A DNA stretch of 64,000 nt, from the NCBI GenBank assembly GCA_965200115.1, contig OZ241336.1, positions 2,852,001 to 2,916,000 on the forward strand, in the 5' to 3' direction. The notes beneath the pieces are model-generated. The model was not told the DNA's origin and did not search any database. It saw only the letters and a list, made by a program, of their open reading frames with translations. The DNA is from JAPOUP01 sp026708635. GTDB lineage: Bacteria > Pseudomonadota > Alphaproteobacteria > Rhodobacterales > Rhodobacteraceae. Made by a program: the position numbers and the translations under genes. Of this stretch, positions 27,697 to 36,804 are shown piece after piece (the stretch's first letter is position 1; every line of letters starts with the position of its first letter).

Positions 27697-28092
27697 GAGA
27701 GTCCCCAAGCGGCACCGTGACCGTCGCACGGCCCGTTGCGGTTCGGTATGGTAAACGACCGGAGATGTCCAGCATCCCCATTCCACGCCCGGACAGGGCA
27801 GTCCCACTTTCGCCACACCAAGCCGCCACCGGCGAATGACCGAAGAGCAAACTCGGCGCACCCACGCGCGGTTACCGCCCGCACATGTCGAACCGGGAAA
27901 GCAAGCGAACGCTCCACCTTCCCGGGATCGGCCGCGTCGACCGTGCTTGCGGGCACCGTGGCGGTCAGCCATAACTTCGGAGAAAACTTGGGCAGAGGGT
28001 ATCTTCTGGATCCGCCCAACGCCGGCAACGGCAAGCGAAATCCCTCAATCATGGCGAACTCCGGGCATTCCCGGAACCGGGGAGAGAGACAT
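27697..28092. promoter_or_regulatory. Divergent intergenic region
   Basis: The 396 bp between the two divergent genes (enolase-superfamily on the minus strand, dehydrogenase on the plus strand) must hold both promoters. No regulator gene is adjacent in this locus and I find no strong palindrome. GGGGAGAGAG at 28079-28088 is the ribosome site for the dehydrogenase. Confidence 0.5.
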
Positions 28093-28998
28093 ATGAACGC
28101 TGGAGTCATCGGTCTTGGGGACATGGGATCCGGCATGGCCCGCAACCTGATCGGGAACGGGTTCGAGGTTGCCGGCTTTGACCTGGACGCGGACCGCATG
28201 ACGGCCTTCGCGGAGATGGGGGGCAGGCCCGCCGCCGACGCTGCCGCGGTCGGCGTGGGCGCGGACGCCGTATTCGTCATGGTGATGAACGGAGACCAGG
28301 CAAGGTCCGTCATACTGGGAGACGGCCTTGCATCGTCCATGACCCCGGGAAGCGCGGTGATTCTATCGGCCACCATCAAGCCCCGGGAGGCGCGCGAGAT
28401 AGGCGAGGCGCTGGCTTGTGTCGGACTGCACTTGATCGACACGCCTGTCTCGGGCGGGTTCCCCGGCTCCCGCGACGGCACGCTGACAATGATGGCGGCG
28501 GCACCTGACGGGATCCTCGACCGCTTCGCTCCCGTGATGGAGGCGGTATCGGCGAACATACACCGGGTCGGCAGCGGGCCGGGAGACGGCCAGATCGTGA
28601 AAGCCTGCCTGCAGTCGCTGATAGGAGCTCAGTTCTCCGCAACATTCGAGGCGGCGGTCCTCGCCGCGAAGGCGGGCGTTCCCGGTCAGGTCATACTGGA
28701 CGTGTTCTCAACCTCCTCGGCAGGCTGCGGCATCGTCAACAACGCCCTCGAAAAGATCATCGACCGGCGGTTCGAAGGCACGGGCAGCCACATCAACACC
28801 ATGCATAAGGATCTCGCGATCTCGATGGACCTCGCGGACGCAATCGGAGTCCCGATGCATACGGCGGCCGCGGCGCTGCAGATTTTCCGGGCCGGACGGA
28901 GCAAGTATCCGGACGGCGACAATTGGGCATGCGCGCGGGTTATCGAGGATATCGTCGGTGCGGAACTGCACAGGCATATGGCGAAAACCCGAAAGTGA
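28093..28998 (+). CDS. NAD(P)-dependent beta-hydroxyacid dehydrogenase (HIBADH/LtnD-like)
   Basis: Start at the ATG at 28093, just after a purine-rich ribosome site; 301 residues. The N-terminal Rossmann motif is GVIGLGDMGSGMARNLI (GxGxxG). The substrate-binding block DTPVSGGFPGSRDGTLTMMA and the catalytic Lys in GDGQIVKACLQSLIG are in place, although the usual KxxxNQ becomes KxxxQS. Members oxidise 3-hydroxyisobutyrate, tartronate semialdehyde, L-threonate and similar acids. With the next gene, a TIM-barrel isomerase, it resembles threonate or four-carbon sugar-acid pathways, but the usual kinase and aldolase are absent. Confidence 0.9.
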   Translation: MNAGVIGLGDMGSGMARNLIGNGFEVAGFDLDADRMTAFAEMGGRPAADAAAVGVGADAVFVMVMNGDQARSVILGDGLASSMTPGSAVILSATIKPREAREIGEALACVGLHLIDTPVSGGFPGSRDGTLTMMAAAPDGILDRFAPVMEAVSANIHRVGSGPGDGQIVKACLQSLIGAQFSATFEAAVLAAKAGVPGQVILDVFSTSSAGCGIVNNALEKIIDRRFEGTGSHINTMHKDLAISMDLADAIGVPMHTAAAALQIFRAGRSKYPDGDNWACARVIEDIVGAELHRHMAKTRK

Positions 28999-29073
28999 CA
29001 TATCTCCGTTGCCCGACCGTTCACGGAGGCGGACGGCCTTCAGGACCGCGCGGGATCACGTAGGAAAGGTACA

Positions 29074-29937
29074 ATGAAACTGGGTGTCATCTGCGACGGC
29101 ATCAGCCGTGATCTGGTACACGCCGTCAACGTCATGGACGAGTTTGGGATCGAATTCGCGGAACTTCAGTTCGTGGGCGACAGGGAGGTGGGTGATCACT
29201 CGCCGGAGGAAACCGCGGTGATCGACACCTTTCTACGGGATCGCGGAAAACGCGTCTGCTGCCTCAGCCGCCATGTCTTCGCGGGCCTGACCGTCGCGAA
29301 CACGCCGGGCGACGGGGCCCACCGGCGGCACATGGACGCGCTGAAACGCGTGATCGATATGGCCCATACCGTCGGCTCGCCCCTCGTCCGTATCATGACG
29401 AACAGGAAGGAACAGATACTCTGGGGCGAAAACGGCGCGGAGAAGTGGAACGTCGCCCACGGTGCCTGGGACAGGACCCTAACGCTCGTCGCACCCGCGG
29501 TTGAACTGGCGCGATCCGAGAAAATCACGCTTGTGGTTGAAACGGGTAACGGCACGATGGTGAATTCAAGCTATACGGCCCGGAAGCTGATCGACGACCT
29601 TGACGCCAAGGACGTCCTGAAGGTTCTCTGGGATCCGGGAAACAACTGCTGGTGTCACGAAAACGCATGGCCGGACGGCTATGAAACGCTCAGGGACGGT
29701 TACCTCGGCCATGTTCATATCAAGGACGTCAGAGCGGACACGCCACGCGCGACACTGACAGCCATGCCAGTGGGCCATGGGCAACTCGCCGGTCAGTTCC
29801 GGCCGATCGCGGACGCGATGAGACATGACCGTTACGACGGCGTGATCAGCCTCGAATCCGTCTACCATCCCGGCAACGGGAACTTCGAGGATGGATTCCG
29901 GCTCAGCGTCGACATTTTCAAGAAGCACTTCGGCTGA
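29074..29937 (+). CDS. Sugar phosphate isomerase/epimerase-like TIM-barrel protein (AP2Ec family)
   Basis: A 287-residue protein with xylose-isomerase-like TIM-barrel features: LVVETGNG (metal Glu), VLWDPGNNCW (Asp), GHVHIKDVR (His) and ISLESVYHPGNG (Glu) give the usual E-D-H-E metal set. It starts MKLGVICDGISRD. The family isomerises or epimerises keto sugars and acids or acts as inosose dehydratase. It follows the dehydrogenase by 75 bp on the same strand and probably works in the same pathway. The 254 bp downstream shows no gene. Confidence 0.85.
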   Translation: MKLGVICDGISRDLVHAVNVMDEFGIEFAELQFVGDREVGDHSPEETAVIDTFLRDRGKRVCCLSRHVFAGLTVANTPGDGAHRRHMDALKRVIDMAHTVGSPLVRIMTNRKEQILWGENGAEKWNVAHGAWDRTLTLVAPAVELARSEKITLVVETGNGTMVNSSYTARKLIDDLDAKDVLKVLWDPGNNCWCHENAWPDGYETLRDGYLGHVHIKDVRADTPRATLTAMPVGHGQLAGQFRPIADAMRHDRYDGVISLESVYHPGNGNFEDGFRLSVDIFKKHFG

Positions 29938-30191
29938 AGCGGAAAAACCCATCCCGCAGGCCAGCCCCGGGGCTTCGCGTCTTCCGGTCCTCCGCCAGCG
30001 GTCGACGGAGCGGCGGTCCCCGCTCCCGGACACTGCAGGGACTGGATTGGGGCCCGCGTCAGTAGCGAAAGTATGGGGGGAGAGCGTGACCGGCCAGCGA
30101 CCATCCCCAATCCCGGGGGTATGGGTTGAGCGCCGCACGGGGACGCCAGATAATCGGTAGTTGGCGCCAGCCCCACGCGTCGAATCGCGCG

Positions 30192-31736
30192 CTACGGGCT
30201 TTCGATGGCACTGATGGCTTCGCTGAGCGCCTTGCCGTCCTCGTCCTGGAGCGCGGCGTCGCGAAGCTGTCTTACGCGATCGGACGCGTCCGGACGACCC
30301 GCGATCCGGTCCACCATCCCAAGAACCCTTTCGAACTTCGACAGGCCACGCGCGTGAGTGTCGGAATAGCCCTTGATAAGTCGACCGCAGCGGAGGACTT
30401 CAGTGGCGAGCGCGGGGTCGGAAGCGGAGATTCGGGCCGCGCGCGACAGCCAACCGTCGAGACGCGCCCGCTCGACCGCGTGGCGTCGCGTCCCGCGACG
30501 ATACCGTTTCAGGCCGCCGAGCGCATAGAGAAGAAGGAACGGCCCCAAACGGTCTGACCTCAGCCGCCTGCCCTTCGCGAACCAGCGGTCGATGCGGGCC
30601 ATTGCTTGAGGGCTTGCCGCGATTCGGGCACCCAGTCCGGCGGGCATAAGTCCGACGACCTCTTCGGCCCGGGGATGCATGTATTCGGTCAAACGCAGCA
30701 ACTGTCGCGGTCCGGTTCCCGTTTCGGCGACGATCCGGTCATTGCGGGCGGCGCGGGTCTTGAGATCCGCCACGCGGATCACGTCGTCGTAGGCCATGGC
30801 GTTAGCGATGTATTTCGCCGCGGCCTCGGTCAGCGCGTGACCGTCGCCGACGCTGTCGACACCGACGAAAGGCACCACGCGATCAAGGTACTCATGCCCG
30901 TACTCCGCATCCATGAAGTCGACGACCTTGCGCAGCCCGGCCATCGCAACGGGCCGGGCGGGCATTGGCAGAACCGAAACGCGCGTGGCAAAGCTGCTCC
31001 ACCTTTCGAGCAGACGCGCGGGACCCACGGCACGTGGGGCGGGCGGTAACCGTGCCGGTGCGCCGTCGCCCGCCGGCGCACCCTGAAGGCAGGCGCGGAA
31101 ACCGGCGCTGAAGGCGCGAAGGCTTGCCCCGACGCCCCCCTTGCCGGCCCGGATTGCGTCCTCGAAATCTCCCTTGTCAAAGGGAAGGCATCCGGAGGCC
31201 GCCAGCGCGCCGAACAGCGTGGCGGAAATGACGGATCCGTTTTCGACGGCCAGTCTCTCCATATCGAAACAAATGAACCTGGCCGCGGCGATTTCGGCCG
31301 CGGCGCTAACCTCGGCCGCATCGGCGATCCCGTCACCGGGAACCATCTTTTCCGATACGGCGAGCTCCCGGTGGGACGATGCGATGAGTGTCGTCCTGTC
31401 CGGGGTCACGAAGCCGCGGGCGATGGCGCGTCCGGCTTCCATCAGTTCCGCGGCGATCAGTATGTCGACATCGCCGGAGGCGGGTGCGAGGGCGAACACC
31501 GGTTGCCCGGTTCCGGTCCTGGCCATCTCGATATAGTAGACCGTCGCACCGGTCCGCTGCGCCACTCCGGCGACCGAGGTCGCCTGGCAGGCATAGCCCT
31601 GCGACCTGGCGAGGGTTTCGATCCATCCGGTCAGAACCCCGCCGCCCTGACCTCCCACCGCCATGATCGCGAGCTTGATGATACCGTCGGGGCCCGGTCC
31701 GGCCTCCTCCGCGCGGAATGGCTGGCGCGCCGTCAT
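30192..31736 (-). CDS. iorB: Indolepyruvate ferredoxin oxidoreductase beta-type subunit with DUF6537-like extension
   Basis: Starts at the ATG at 31736, overlapping the iorA stop by four bases (ATGA); 514 residues. Residues about 20-200 form the pyruvate-ferredoxin oxidoreductase gamma-type domain (AIMAVGGQGGGVLTGWIETL, TSVAGVAQRTGATVYYIEMA). The remainder, with LPARPVAMAGLRKVVDFMD, YLDRVV and CGRLIKGYSDTHARGLSKFE, is the extension found in proteobacterial indolepyruvate oxidoreductases. With IorA it oxidatively decarboxylates aryl pyruvates (from Trp, Phe, Tyr) to aryl-acetyl-CoA, passing electrons to ferredoxin. Confidence 0.88.
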   Translation of the reverse strand: MTARQPFRAEEAGPGPDGIIKLAIMAVGGQGGGVLTGWIETLARSQGYACQATSVAGVAQRTGATVYYIEMARTGTGQPVFALAPASGDVDILIAAELMEAGRAIARGFVTPDRTTLIASSHRELAVSEKMVPGDGIADAAEVSAAAEIAAARFICFDMERLAVENGSVISATLFGALAASGCLPFDKGDFEDAIRAGKGGVGASLRAFSAGFRACLQGAPAGDGAPARLPPAPRAVGPARLLERWSSFATRVSVLPMPARPVAMAGLRKVVDFMDAEYGHEYLDRVVPFVGVDSVGDGHALTEAAAKYIANAMAYDDVIRVADLKTRAARNDRIVAETGTGPRQLLRLTEYMHPRAEEVVGLMPAGLGARIAASPQAMARIDRWFAKGRRLRSDRLGPFLLLYALGGLKRYRRGTRRHAVERARLDGWLSRAARISASDPALATEVLRCGRLIKGYSDTHARGLSKFERVLGMVDRIAGRPDASDRVRQLRDAALQDEDGKALSEAISAIESP

Positions 31737-33880
31737 TCCGCGCCTCCAAATGAAAGCGACCTGCGCGCCCGGCGGTCCTGGAGGTGGCAAATGAGCCGCG
31801 AGACGATGCCCGCGCGCCATCGCTCAAACCCGGTCGGGTTGTGCACGATGTCCGCGCGATAGAAGCTTGGACAGAGCGCGGCGGCCTCAGCGACCTCGCC
31901 GCAATTTCCGCAGCCTACGCATGTCTGGTCAATGTGCGCCACTGGATCGTCGCGGAGCGGGTCGTCAAGGTTCCTGAGCGACAGCGACGGACAGCCCGAG
32001 AGCCTGATGCAGGCATGGTCACCGGTGCAGATGTCCTCGTCGACGCCGAAACGGGGCACCTCGACGCGCGTTCCGGCGTCAATGGCGTCCTGTCGGAGCG
32101 GCTTCTCGCGGCGCTGGCGGTTCAGCATGCATTCGGAGGACGCGACGATGACCTTGGGGCCGTCAAAATCCGTGGTCAACGCCTCGCGAAAGACCTCACA
32201 CATCCGGGGCACATCATAGGTGCGGTCGATCTCGCGGACCCATTTCACCCCAACTCCCCGGACAGCGGCGCCGATCGGGTTGTTCGTGGCCCGGGTCGGG
32301 TTGCCGGCGCGGCTGGACGGCAGATCCTGCCCGCCCGTGGCCGCCGAATAGTAGTTGTCAACGATCACCGCAACGCTGTCGGAGCGGTTGAACACCATGT
32401 TACCGATCGAGGAGGCGAGGCCATTGTGCCAGAACCCCCCGTCACCGATGATGGAGATCGCCCGCTTCTTGCCTCCGGCATCGAACGCGGAATTCGACGC
32501 GGGGCCGAGGCCGTAGCCCATTGTCGAGCCGCCGATCTCGAAGGGCGGGAGCGCCGCGAAGAGATGGCAGCCGATGTCGCCGGTGATTTGGTGCTCGCCG
32601 AGTTCCCGCTGGACGATCTTCAGTGCGGCGAATATCGGGCGTTCGGGACAGCCCGTGCAGAAACCGGGCGGGCGATCCGGTACCGTATTCAGAAGGTCCG
32701 GGATCCCGGATGCGACCCGGTTGGGCGCGAGGATTTTCCCCGGCAGCAGGTCGGGCGCGGTTTCGCGAAAAAAGGCGGTTATTCCGTCATGAAGCACCTC
32801 GCCGGTGTATTCACCGGCCATCGGCAGAACGTCCTTGCCCATCAGGCGGATTTTGACGCCTTCCCTGAAAAGCATGGAGCCAATGGATTGCTCGATGAAT
32901 TCGGGCTGGCCCTCCTCGACGATCAGGAGCGCGTCCTTGCCGTGCGCGAAACCCAGCACCTCCCCCCGCACCAACGGGTAGGTAACGTTCAGGACATGGA
33001 GCGGTACGTCCGTATTGCCGTAGAGGTCGGCAAGCTCCATCCGCTGCAGCGCCCGTATCACGCCGTTGTACATGCCGCCCTGAAGAACGATCCCGACCTT
33101 GCCCCGCCTGGGGCCGAAGCGCTCGTTCAGCGTCCGTTCGGTTATGAAGGCCTCGGCGGCGGGCCGGCGGCTTTCGATCTTTTCCCGCTCATGCGCGTAG
33201 GACATCGGCGGCAACACCACGCGCCGGAAGTCCTTTCTCGGTTCCGCAAGCGCTTCGACGACGGTCAGCGGTGGCGGAATGTTGTCAGCGGCATCGAACT
33301 GGCCCGTGACGTGGCACGACCGGATCCGCACCATCAGCATAACCGGGGTGCCAGACGCCTCCGAGAGCTCGAAGCCCCGCTTTACCGCCCGCACGATCGA
33401 GGGCAGGTTTGGCCGCGGGTCCAGAAGCCAGAACTGTGACTTCATCGCAAAGGCGTGGCTGCGCTCCTGCATGATCGAGGAGCCTTCGCCGTAGTCCTCT
33501 CCCACAACGATCAGCGCGCCGCCATTCACGCCCGAGGACGACAGGTTCGCCAGAGCGTCCGACGCGACGTTGACGCCGACAGGACCTTTGTACGTCACGG
33601 CGCCACGAATCGGGTAATGGACCGAAGCCGCCAGCATCGCGGTGGCCGCGGCCTCGGACACGTTGGCTTCGAACCGGACGCCGAGTTCGGTCAGGAGATC
33701 CTGCGCATCGGCCAGCACGTCCATCAGGTGAGAGATCGGCGCGCCCTGGTAGCCGCCGACATAGCCAACGCCGGATTCCAGCAACGCCTTCGTGATCGCC
33801 AGAATGCCTTCGCCCGTGAAGGTTTCGCCGGCACCGAGGCGCAGGTGCCGGACTTCTGACCTGAACGAGCGCTCGGCCAT
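31733..33880 (-). CDS. iorA: Indolepyruvate ferredoxin oxidoreductase alpha subunit
   Basis: A 715-residue protein. The N-terminal pyrimidine domain has GYVGGYQGAPISHLMDVLAD and the parental block AVTYKGPVGVNVASDALANL. The C-terminal TPP domain has TGCPERPIFAAL, DIGCHLF, SIIGDGGFWHNGLASSIGNM and AVIVDNYYSAATGGQ. The tail carries iron-sulfur cysteines: CTGDHACIRLSGCP, then CVGCGNCGE and a later CP. The first set is spaced unlike a standard 2[4Fe-4S] ferredoxin. It follows the kynureninase/formamidase-like gene by six bases and overlaps iorB by four, so the three form one operon. Confidence 0.92.
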   Translation of the reverse strand: MAERSFRSEVRHLRLGAGETFTGEGILAITKALLESGVGYVGGYQGAPISHLMDVLADAQDLLTELGVRFEANVSEAAATAMLAASVHYPIRGAVTYKGPVGVNVASDALANLSSSGVNGGALIVVGEDYGEGSSIMQERSHAFAMKSQFWLLDPRPNLPSIVRAVKRGFELSEASGTPVMLMVRIRSCHVTGQFDAADNIPPPLTVVEALAEPRKDFRRVVLPPMSYAHEREKIESRRPAAEAFITERTLNERFGPRRGKVGIVLQGGMYNGVIRALQRMELADLYGNTDVPLHVLNVTYPLVRGEVLGFAHGKDALLIVEEGQPEFIEQSIGSMLFREGVKIRLMGKDVLPMAGEYTGEVLHDGITAFFRETAPDLLPGKILAPNRVASGIPDLLNTVPDRPPGFCTGCPERPIFAALKIVQRELGEHQITGDIGCHLFAALPPFEIGGSTMGYGLGPASNSAFDAGGKKRAISIIGDGGFWHNGLASSIGNMVFNRSDSVAVIVDNYYSAATGGQDLPSSRAGNPTRATNNPIGAAVRGVGVKWVREIDRTYDVPRMCEVFREALTTDFDGPKVIVASSECMLNRQRREKPLRQDAIDAGTRVEVPRFGVDEDICTGDHACIRLSGCPSLSLRNLDDPLRDDPVAHIDQTCVGCGNCGEVAEAAALCPSFYRADIVHNPTGFERWRAGIVSRLICHLQDRRARRSLSFGGAE

Positions 33881-33886
33881 GCGCCG

Positions 33887-35887
33887 TCAGGCCCGCGGGA
33901 CGAGCGCCAGGGCGCGGATCGGCGATCCAGTGCCGCGCTTGATCTTCAATGGTGCCGCCACCAGTACCGCGCCCTTGGGCGGTAACTGGTCAAGATTGGC
34001 GAGCGACGCGAGGCCGAAGCAATTGTCGCGGTGCAGGAAGTTGTGCGCCGGATATGGTGGCGAGAACTTGCCCGCCATGCCGGCATCCGTACCGACGCAC
34101 TGGGCGCCCCACCCGACGATGCCCTTTGAAAGCAGGTAGTCGATGCATTCCGTGGTCGGGCCGGGGCTGTGCGATCCATCCTCATGCGGATCGGGAGACT
34201 CGTTCAGGAAGAGATCCCCGTCGTGGGACCGCTTGTCCCAGTCCGTGCGCATCGCCACCCATTCGCCCGGATTGATCCCCCCGTGTTCCGCTTCCCAAGC
34301 CTTGACGCGCTCGGCGGTGAGCAGGAAGTCGGGGTCTTCCGCCGCCTCCGCGGAGCAATCGATCACGTTGACCGGCGCGACAAGGCGCTGGACGTCGAGC
34401 GTGTCAGTGTAGCCGTCCTCGAAATCCTTGCCCGAAATCCAGTGATGCGGCGCGTCGAAATGGGTGCCGGAGTGCTCGCCCAGCACCATCCAGTTCCAGG
34501 CGAAGAACGGCCCGTCGGCATCATATTCGCTGATCTTATGGATCTCGACCCTGGGCGTGTTCCTGGCAAAATCCCCTGGTAGGCGCAGGATCGGCGTGTC
34601 GGGACCGAGAACGGCTGTGCAGTCGACGATCCTGACCTGGCCGGACATCAGCATTGCGCCGAGCTGGCCGAGAAGTTCCGCTGGGTTCATGTCGGCTCCT
34701 ATCTGCGGTCCCCTCGCGGCAAGGCGGGACCTGCGGCGGGTCAGTACCGATTCGGTTATGTCGAAGACGGCGTCAATGGTCTCGGCCGCGGTCATATTGC
34801 CCGGCGAAAGACGTACCAGCGGGCCGCGGAAATCCACCGAATAGCCTTCGACACCCAGCGCGCCGACCACGGCGGCGGCTTCAGGCTTGCTCGGAAAGCG
34901 CAGCATGACCGAGCCGCCGCGCCTGTCAGCCTCACGCGGTGAATGCAGCGGCAGATCGAGATCGTCCGCGCGCGCGATGATCCTGTCGACGAGGCGAATG
35001 TTCCAGGCCGCCATTTCTGCGTGATCCTGGTCTGCGTGCCACTTCAGGGCGGGCAGGGAGGCGACCGCGGCCATCGACCCTGGCGTGCCACCGTCGAAGC
35101 GGCGGATATCGGGGGCGTACTCGAACCTGTCGAGATCCCAGGAAAACGGGTTGTTCTGCGAAAACCAACCGCGACCTTCGGGCTCCAGTTCCAGCGCGAG
35201 CGACTTTTCGACGTAAAGGATGCCCGCGCCGGGTGTGCCGCACATCCATTTCAGGCTTGTCGAAACGACGAAATCGACTTTGGGGTTCATCGCGTCAAAG
35301 GGAATCAGCCCCGCGGCCTGGGTGATGTCGACGCCGATCATGCTGCCCATCTCCCGGCCGTGCGCGACCAACGACGCCAGATCGACCCGCGCCGATGCGG
35401 TCGAGGTGACCCAGGTCAGGAACGCCAGTCCGACATTCCGGCCCCAGCGGGCGGCGACGTCACCGGCCTCAACCCAGGGCTTGCCCTCGCTCAGCGGCAC
35501 CGTGTCGAGCGTGAAGCCCATTTTTGGCGCCAGCCCCGCCAGCAGGAAATGGATGGACGGAAAGCAATCGGCGGTCACCAGCACGCGCTTGCCGCGCAGC
35601 ATTCCCTCCGGGAGCGACCGGACCAGCTTGTGCATGCCATCGGTTACGCTTTCGCAGGTGGTCGTCGAGCCCTTGGGCACGTTTATGATGCGACGCCAGT
35701 AATCGATGAAATCCTGACGGCGCAGCAGCACGTAGCCCCATTGCCTGTCATTGGGGGCGGCCCAGACCTCGGCGAATTCGGCGGTCGCCTCGGCGAGTTC
35801 CCGCTCCTTGCCCGGATACATGCCAATCGAATGGTAAAGAAAGTACCCGGCGTGCCTGGTGTTTGTGAGCATGTTGCGGATCCGCAT
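33887..35887 (-). CDS. Fusion: kynureninase-like PLP enzyme + kynurenine formamidase-like cyclase
   Basis: One 666-residue frame with two enzymes. Residues 1-395 are a class V aminotransferase/kynureninase-like fold: FLYHSIGMYPGK near the N-terminus, Asp187 (IGVDITQAAG) for the PLP ring nitrogen and Lys213 (STSLKWMCGTPG) as Schiff-base lysine. Residues 400-666 are a metal-dependent cyclase of the kynurenine formamidase type, with the metal motif HSGTHFDAPHH (472-482). A second ATG at 34690 (Met400) has TAGGAG just upstream in the DNA, so the cyclase could also be made alone. Domain identities are firm; kynurenine as substrate is inference. iorA follows after six bases. Confidence 0.85.
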   Translation of the reverse strand: MRIRNMLTNTRHAGYFLYHSIGMYPGKERELAEATAEFAEVWAAPNDRQWGYVLLRRQDFIDYWRRIINVPKGSTTTCESVTDGMHKLVRSLPEGMLRGKRVLVTADCFPSIHFLLAGLAPKMGFTLDTVPLSEGKPWVEAGDVAARWGRNVGLAFLTWVTSTASARVDLASLVAHGREMGSMIGVDITQAAGLIPFDAMNPKVDFVVSTSLKWMCGTPGAGILYVEKSLALELEPEGRGWFSQNNPFSWDLDRFEYAPDIRRFDGGTPGSMAAVASLPALKWHADQDHAEMAAWNIRLVDRIIARADDLDLPLHSPREADRRGGSVMLRFPSKPEAAAVVGALGVEGYSVDFRGPLVRLSPGNMTAAETIDAVFDITESVLTRRRSRLAARGPQIGADMNPAELLGQLGAMLMSGQVRIVDCTAVLGPDTPILRLPGDFARNTPRVEIHKISEYDADGPFFAWNWMVLGEHSGTHFDAPHHWISGKDFEDGYTDTLDVQRLVAPVNVIDCSAEAAEDPDFLLTAERVKAWEAEHGGINPGEWVAMRTDWDKRSHDGDLFLNESPDPHEDGSHSPGPTTECIDYLLSKGIVGWGAQCVGTDAGMAGKFSPPYPAHNFLHRDNCFGLASLANLDQLPPKGAVLVAAPLKIKRGTGSPIRALALVPRA

Positions 35888-36133
35888 GGGTGTATCGCGG
35901 ATCAGGTTATTGGAATGCCGGGAGCTGGTCCACCGTCTGAGCGGTCGAGAATTAATCCCTTCTGGATCGCGCCTCGTCGCCTACAGCCCGAATATCCCGC
36001 GGTGGGCGATTTCGCCGTCCGGCACGCGCCCGTGACGCCGCCCGGTCGCCCGCACCCCCTTGAAATCCGGGTTCATCCCTGTCCGGCGAATCCGCCTGGG
36101 ACCACTTGATGCCCGGTTCGTGCCCAATGCGGC

Positions 36134-36334
36134 ATTCGAGGGCAACGACATGCGGATCGTTCATCGGTAACCGGCGTCAAGCGGGTTCGGCGGCGGCGAT
36201 GCGCAGCCTGCCGCCCGCGGCCGGGCGCGGCTGGCGGACGACGATGTCGATGCGGCTCACCAGCTCGGCCTTGACGAGGTGGGCGTCGGCGTCGGGAAAG
36301 CCGAGATCGGCGAAGACGTTGCCGATGCCGCGCT
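36134..36334. repeat. Direct repeat A: truncated higA copy
   Basis: Nearly identical to 40980-41336, from ATTCGAGGGCAACGACATG to GATGCCGCGCT, but lacking an internal 156 bp (52 codons, between two GATGTCG-type short repeats). It encodes on the minus strand the ends of an XRE antitoxin without its helix-turn-helix. It marks the left edge of the 36.3-41.0 kb segment; repeat B marks the right. The 246 bp to its left, up to the fusion gene, show nothing recognisable. Confidence 0.9.
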
Positions 36335-36373
36335 GGATCCAGACACGCCGCGGATGATCTCAAGCTGCTAGAC

Positions 36374-36685
36374 CTATAGCGCAATTTGCACTTGGTTCCC
36401 GTCAAGCCGAACCAGGTAACAAGCCAGGTTCACACAGGCCGGCGCGCGCTTTGCCTCGCCAGTGCGATAGTCGAAAATCGCGTTATGCTTGGGGCATTCG
36501 ATTTCATAATCCATTACTAAGCCACCTGCCAAATGTACCTCTTCGTGGGTACATAGCCCGTCGGTGGCAAAATACTCGTCACTAGCAGAGCGATAGATAG
36601 CAAAAGTGCGACCGTCATGGTCGAATCGGTATACATCTTCGGGTTCGATATCGTTCTTGTCGCAAACGGTGATCCAGGTGGTCAT
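36374..36685 (-). CDS. Rieske [2Fe-2S] ferredoxin
   Basis: A 103-residue soluble protein with the Rieske motif CTHEEVHL (CxH) and CPKHNAIFD (CxxH), 18 residues apart, and no signal or membrane segment. This is the form used as electron donor to ring-hydroxylating and diiron oxygenases. In this segment the likely client is the desaturase encoded 0.7 kb upstream on the same strand, with an IS5 remnant now lying between them. The reductase that would feed it is not seen here. Codon use is less GC-rich than the flanking core genes. Confidence 0.92.
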   Translation of the reverse strand: MTTWITVCDKNDIEPEDVYRFDHDGRTFAIYRSASDEYFATDGLCTHEEVHLAGGLVMDYEIECPKHNAIFDYRTGEAKRAPACVNLACYLVRLDGNQVQIAL

Positions 36686-36804
36686 TTGATTGTCTCGTGA
36701 GCGTTAGTTATAGGGGAGGTCGATTCCAGTAGGGGCGAAATAGGGTGCTCATCTGGTCTAAGAGCTTGAATCATAAGCCGTTGTTTTCATCATTATTTAT
36801 GTTT

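Noticed and set aside
31784..33439. 551-residue plus-strand ORF
   Set aside because: It is antisense to iorA, which has clear TPP and iron-sulfur motifs; long antisense frames are common in GC-rich genes.
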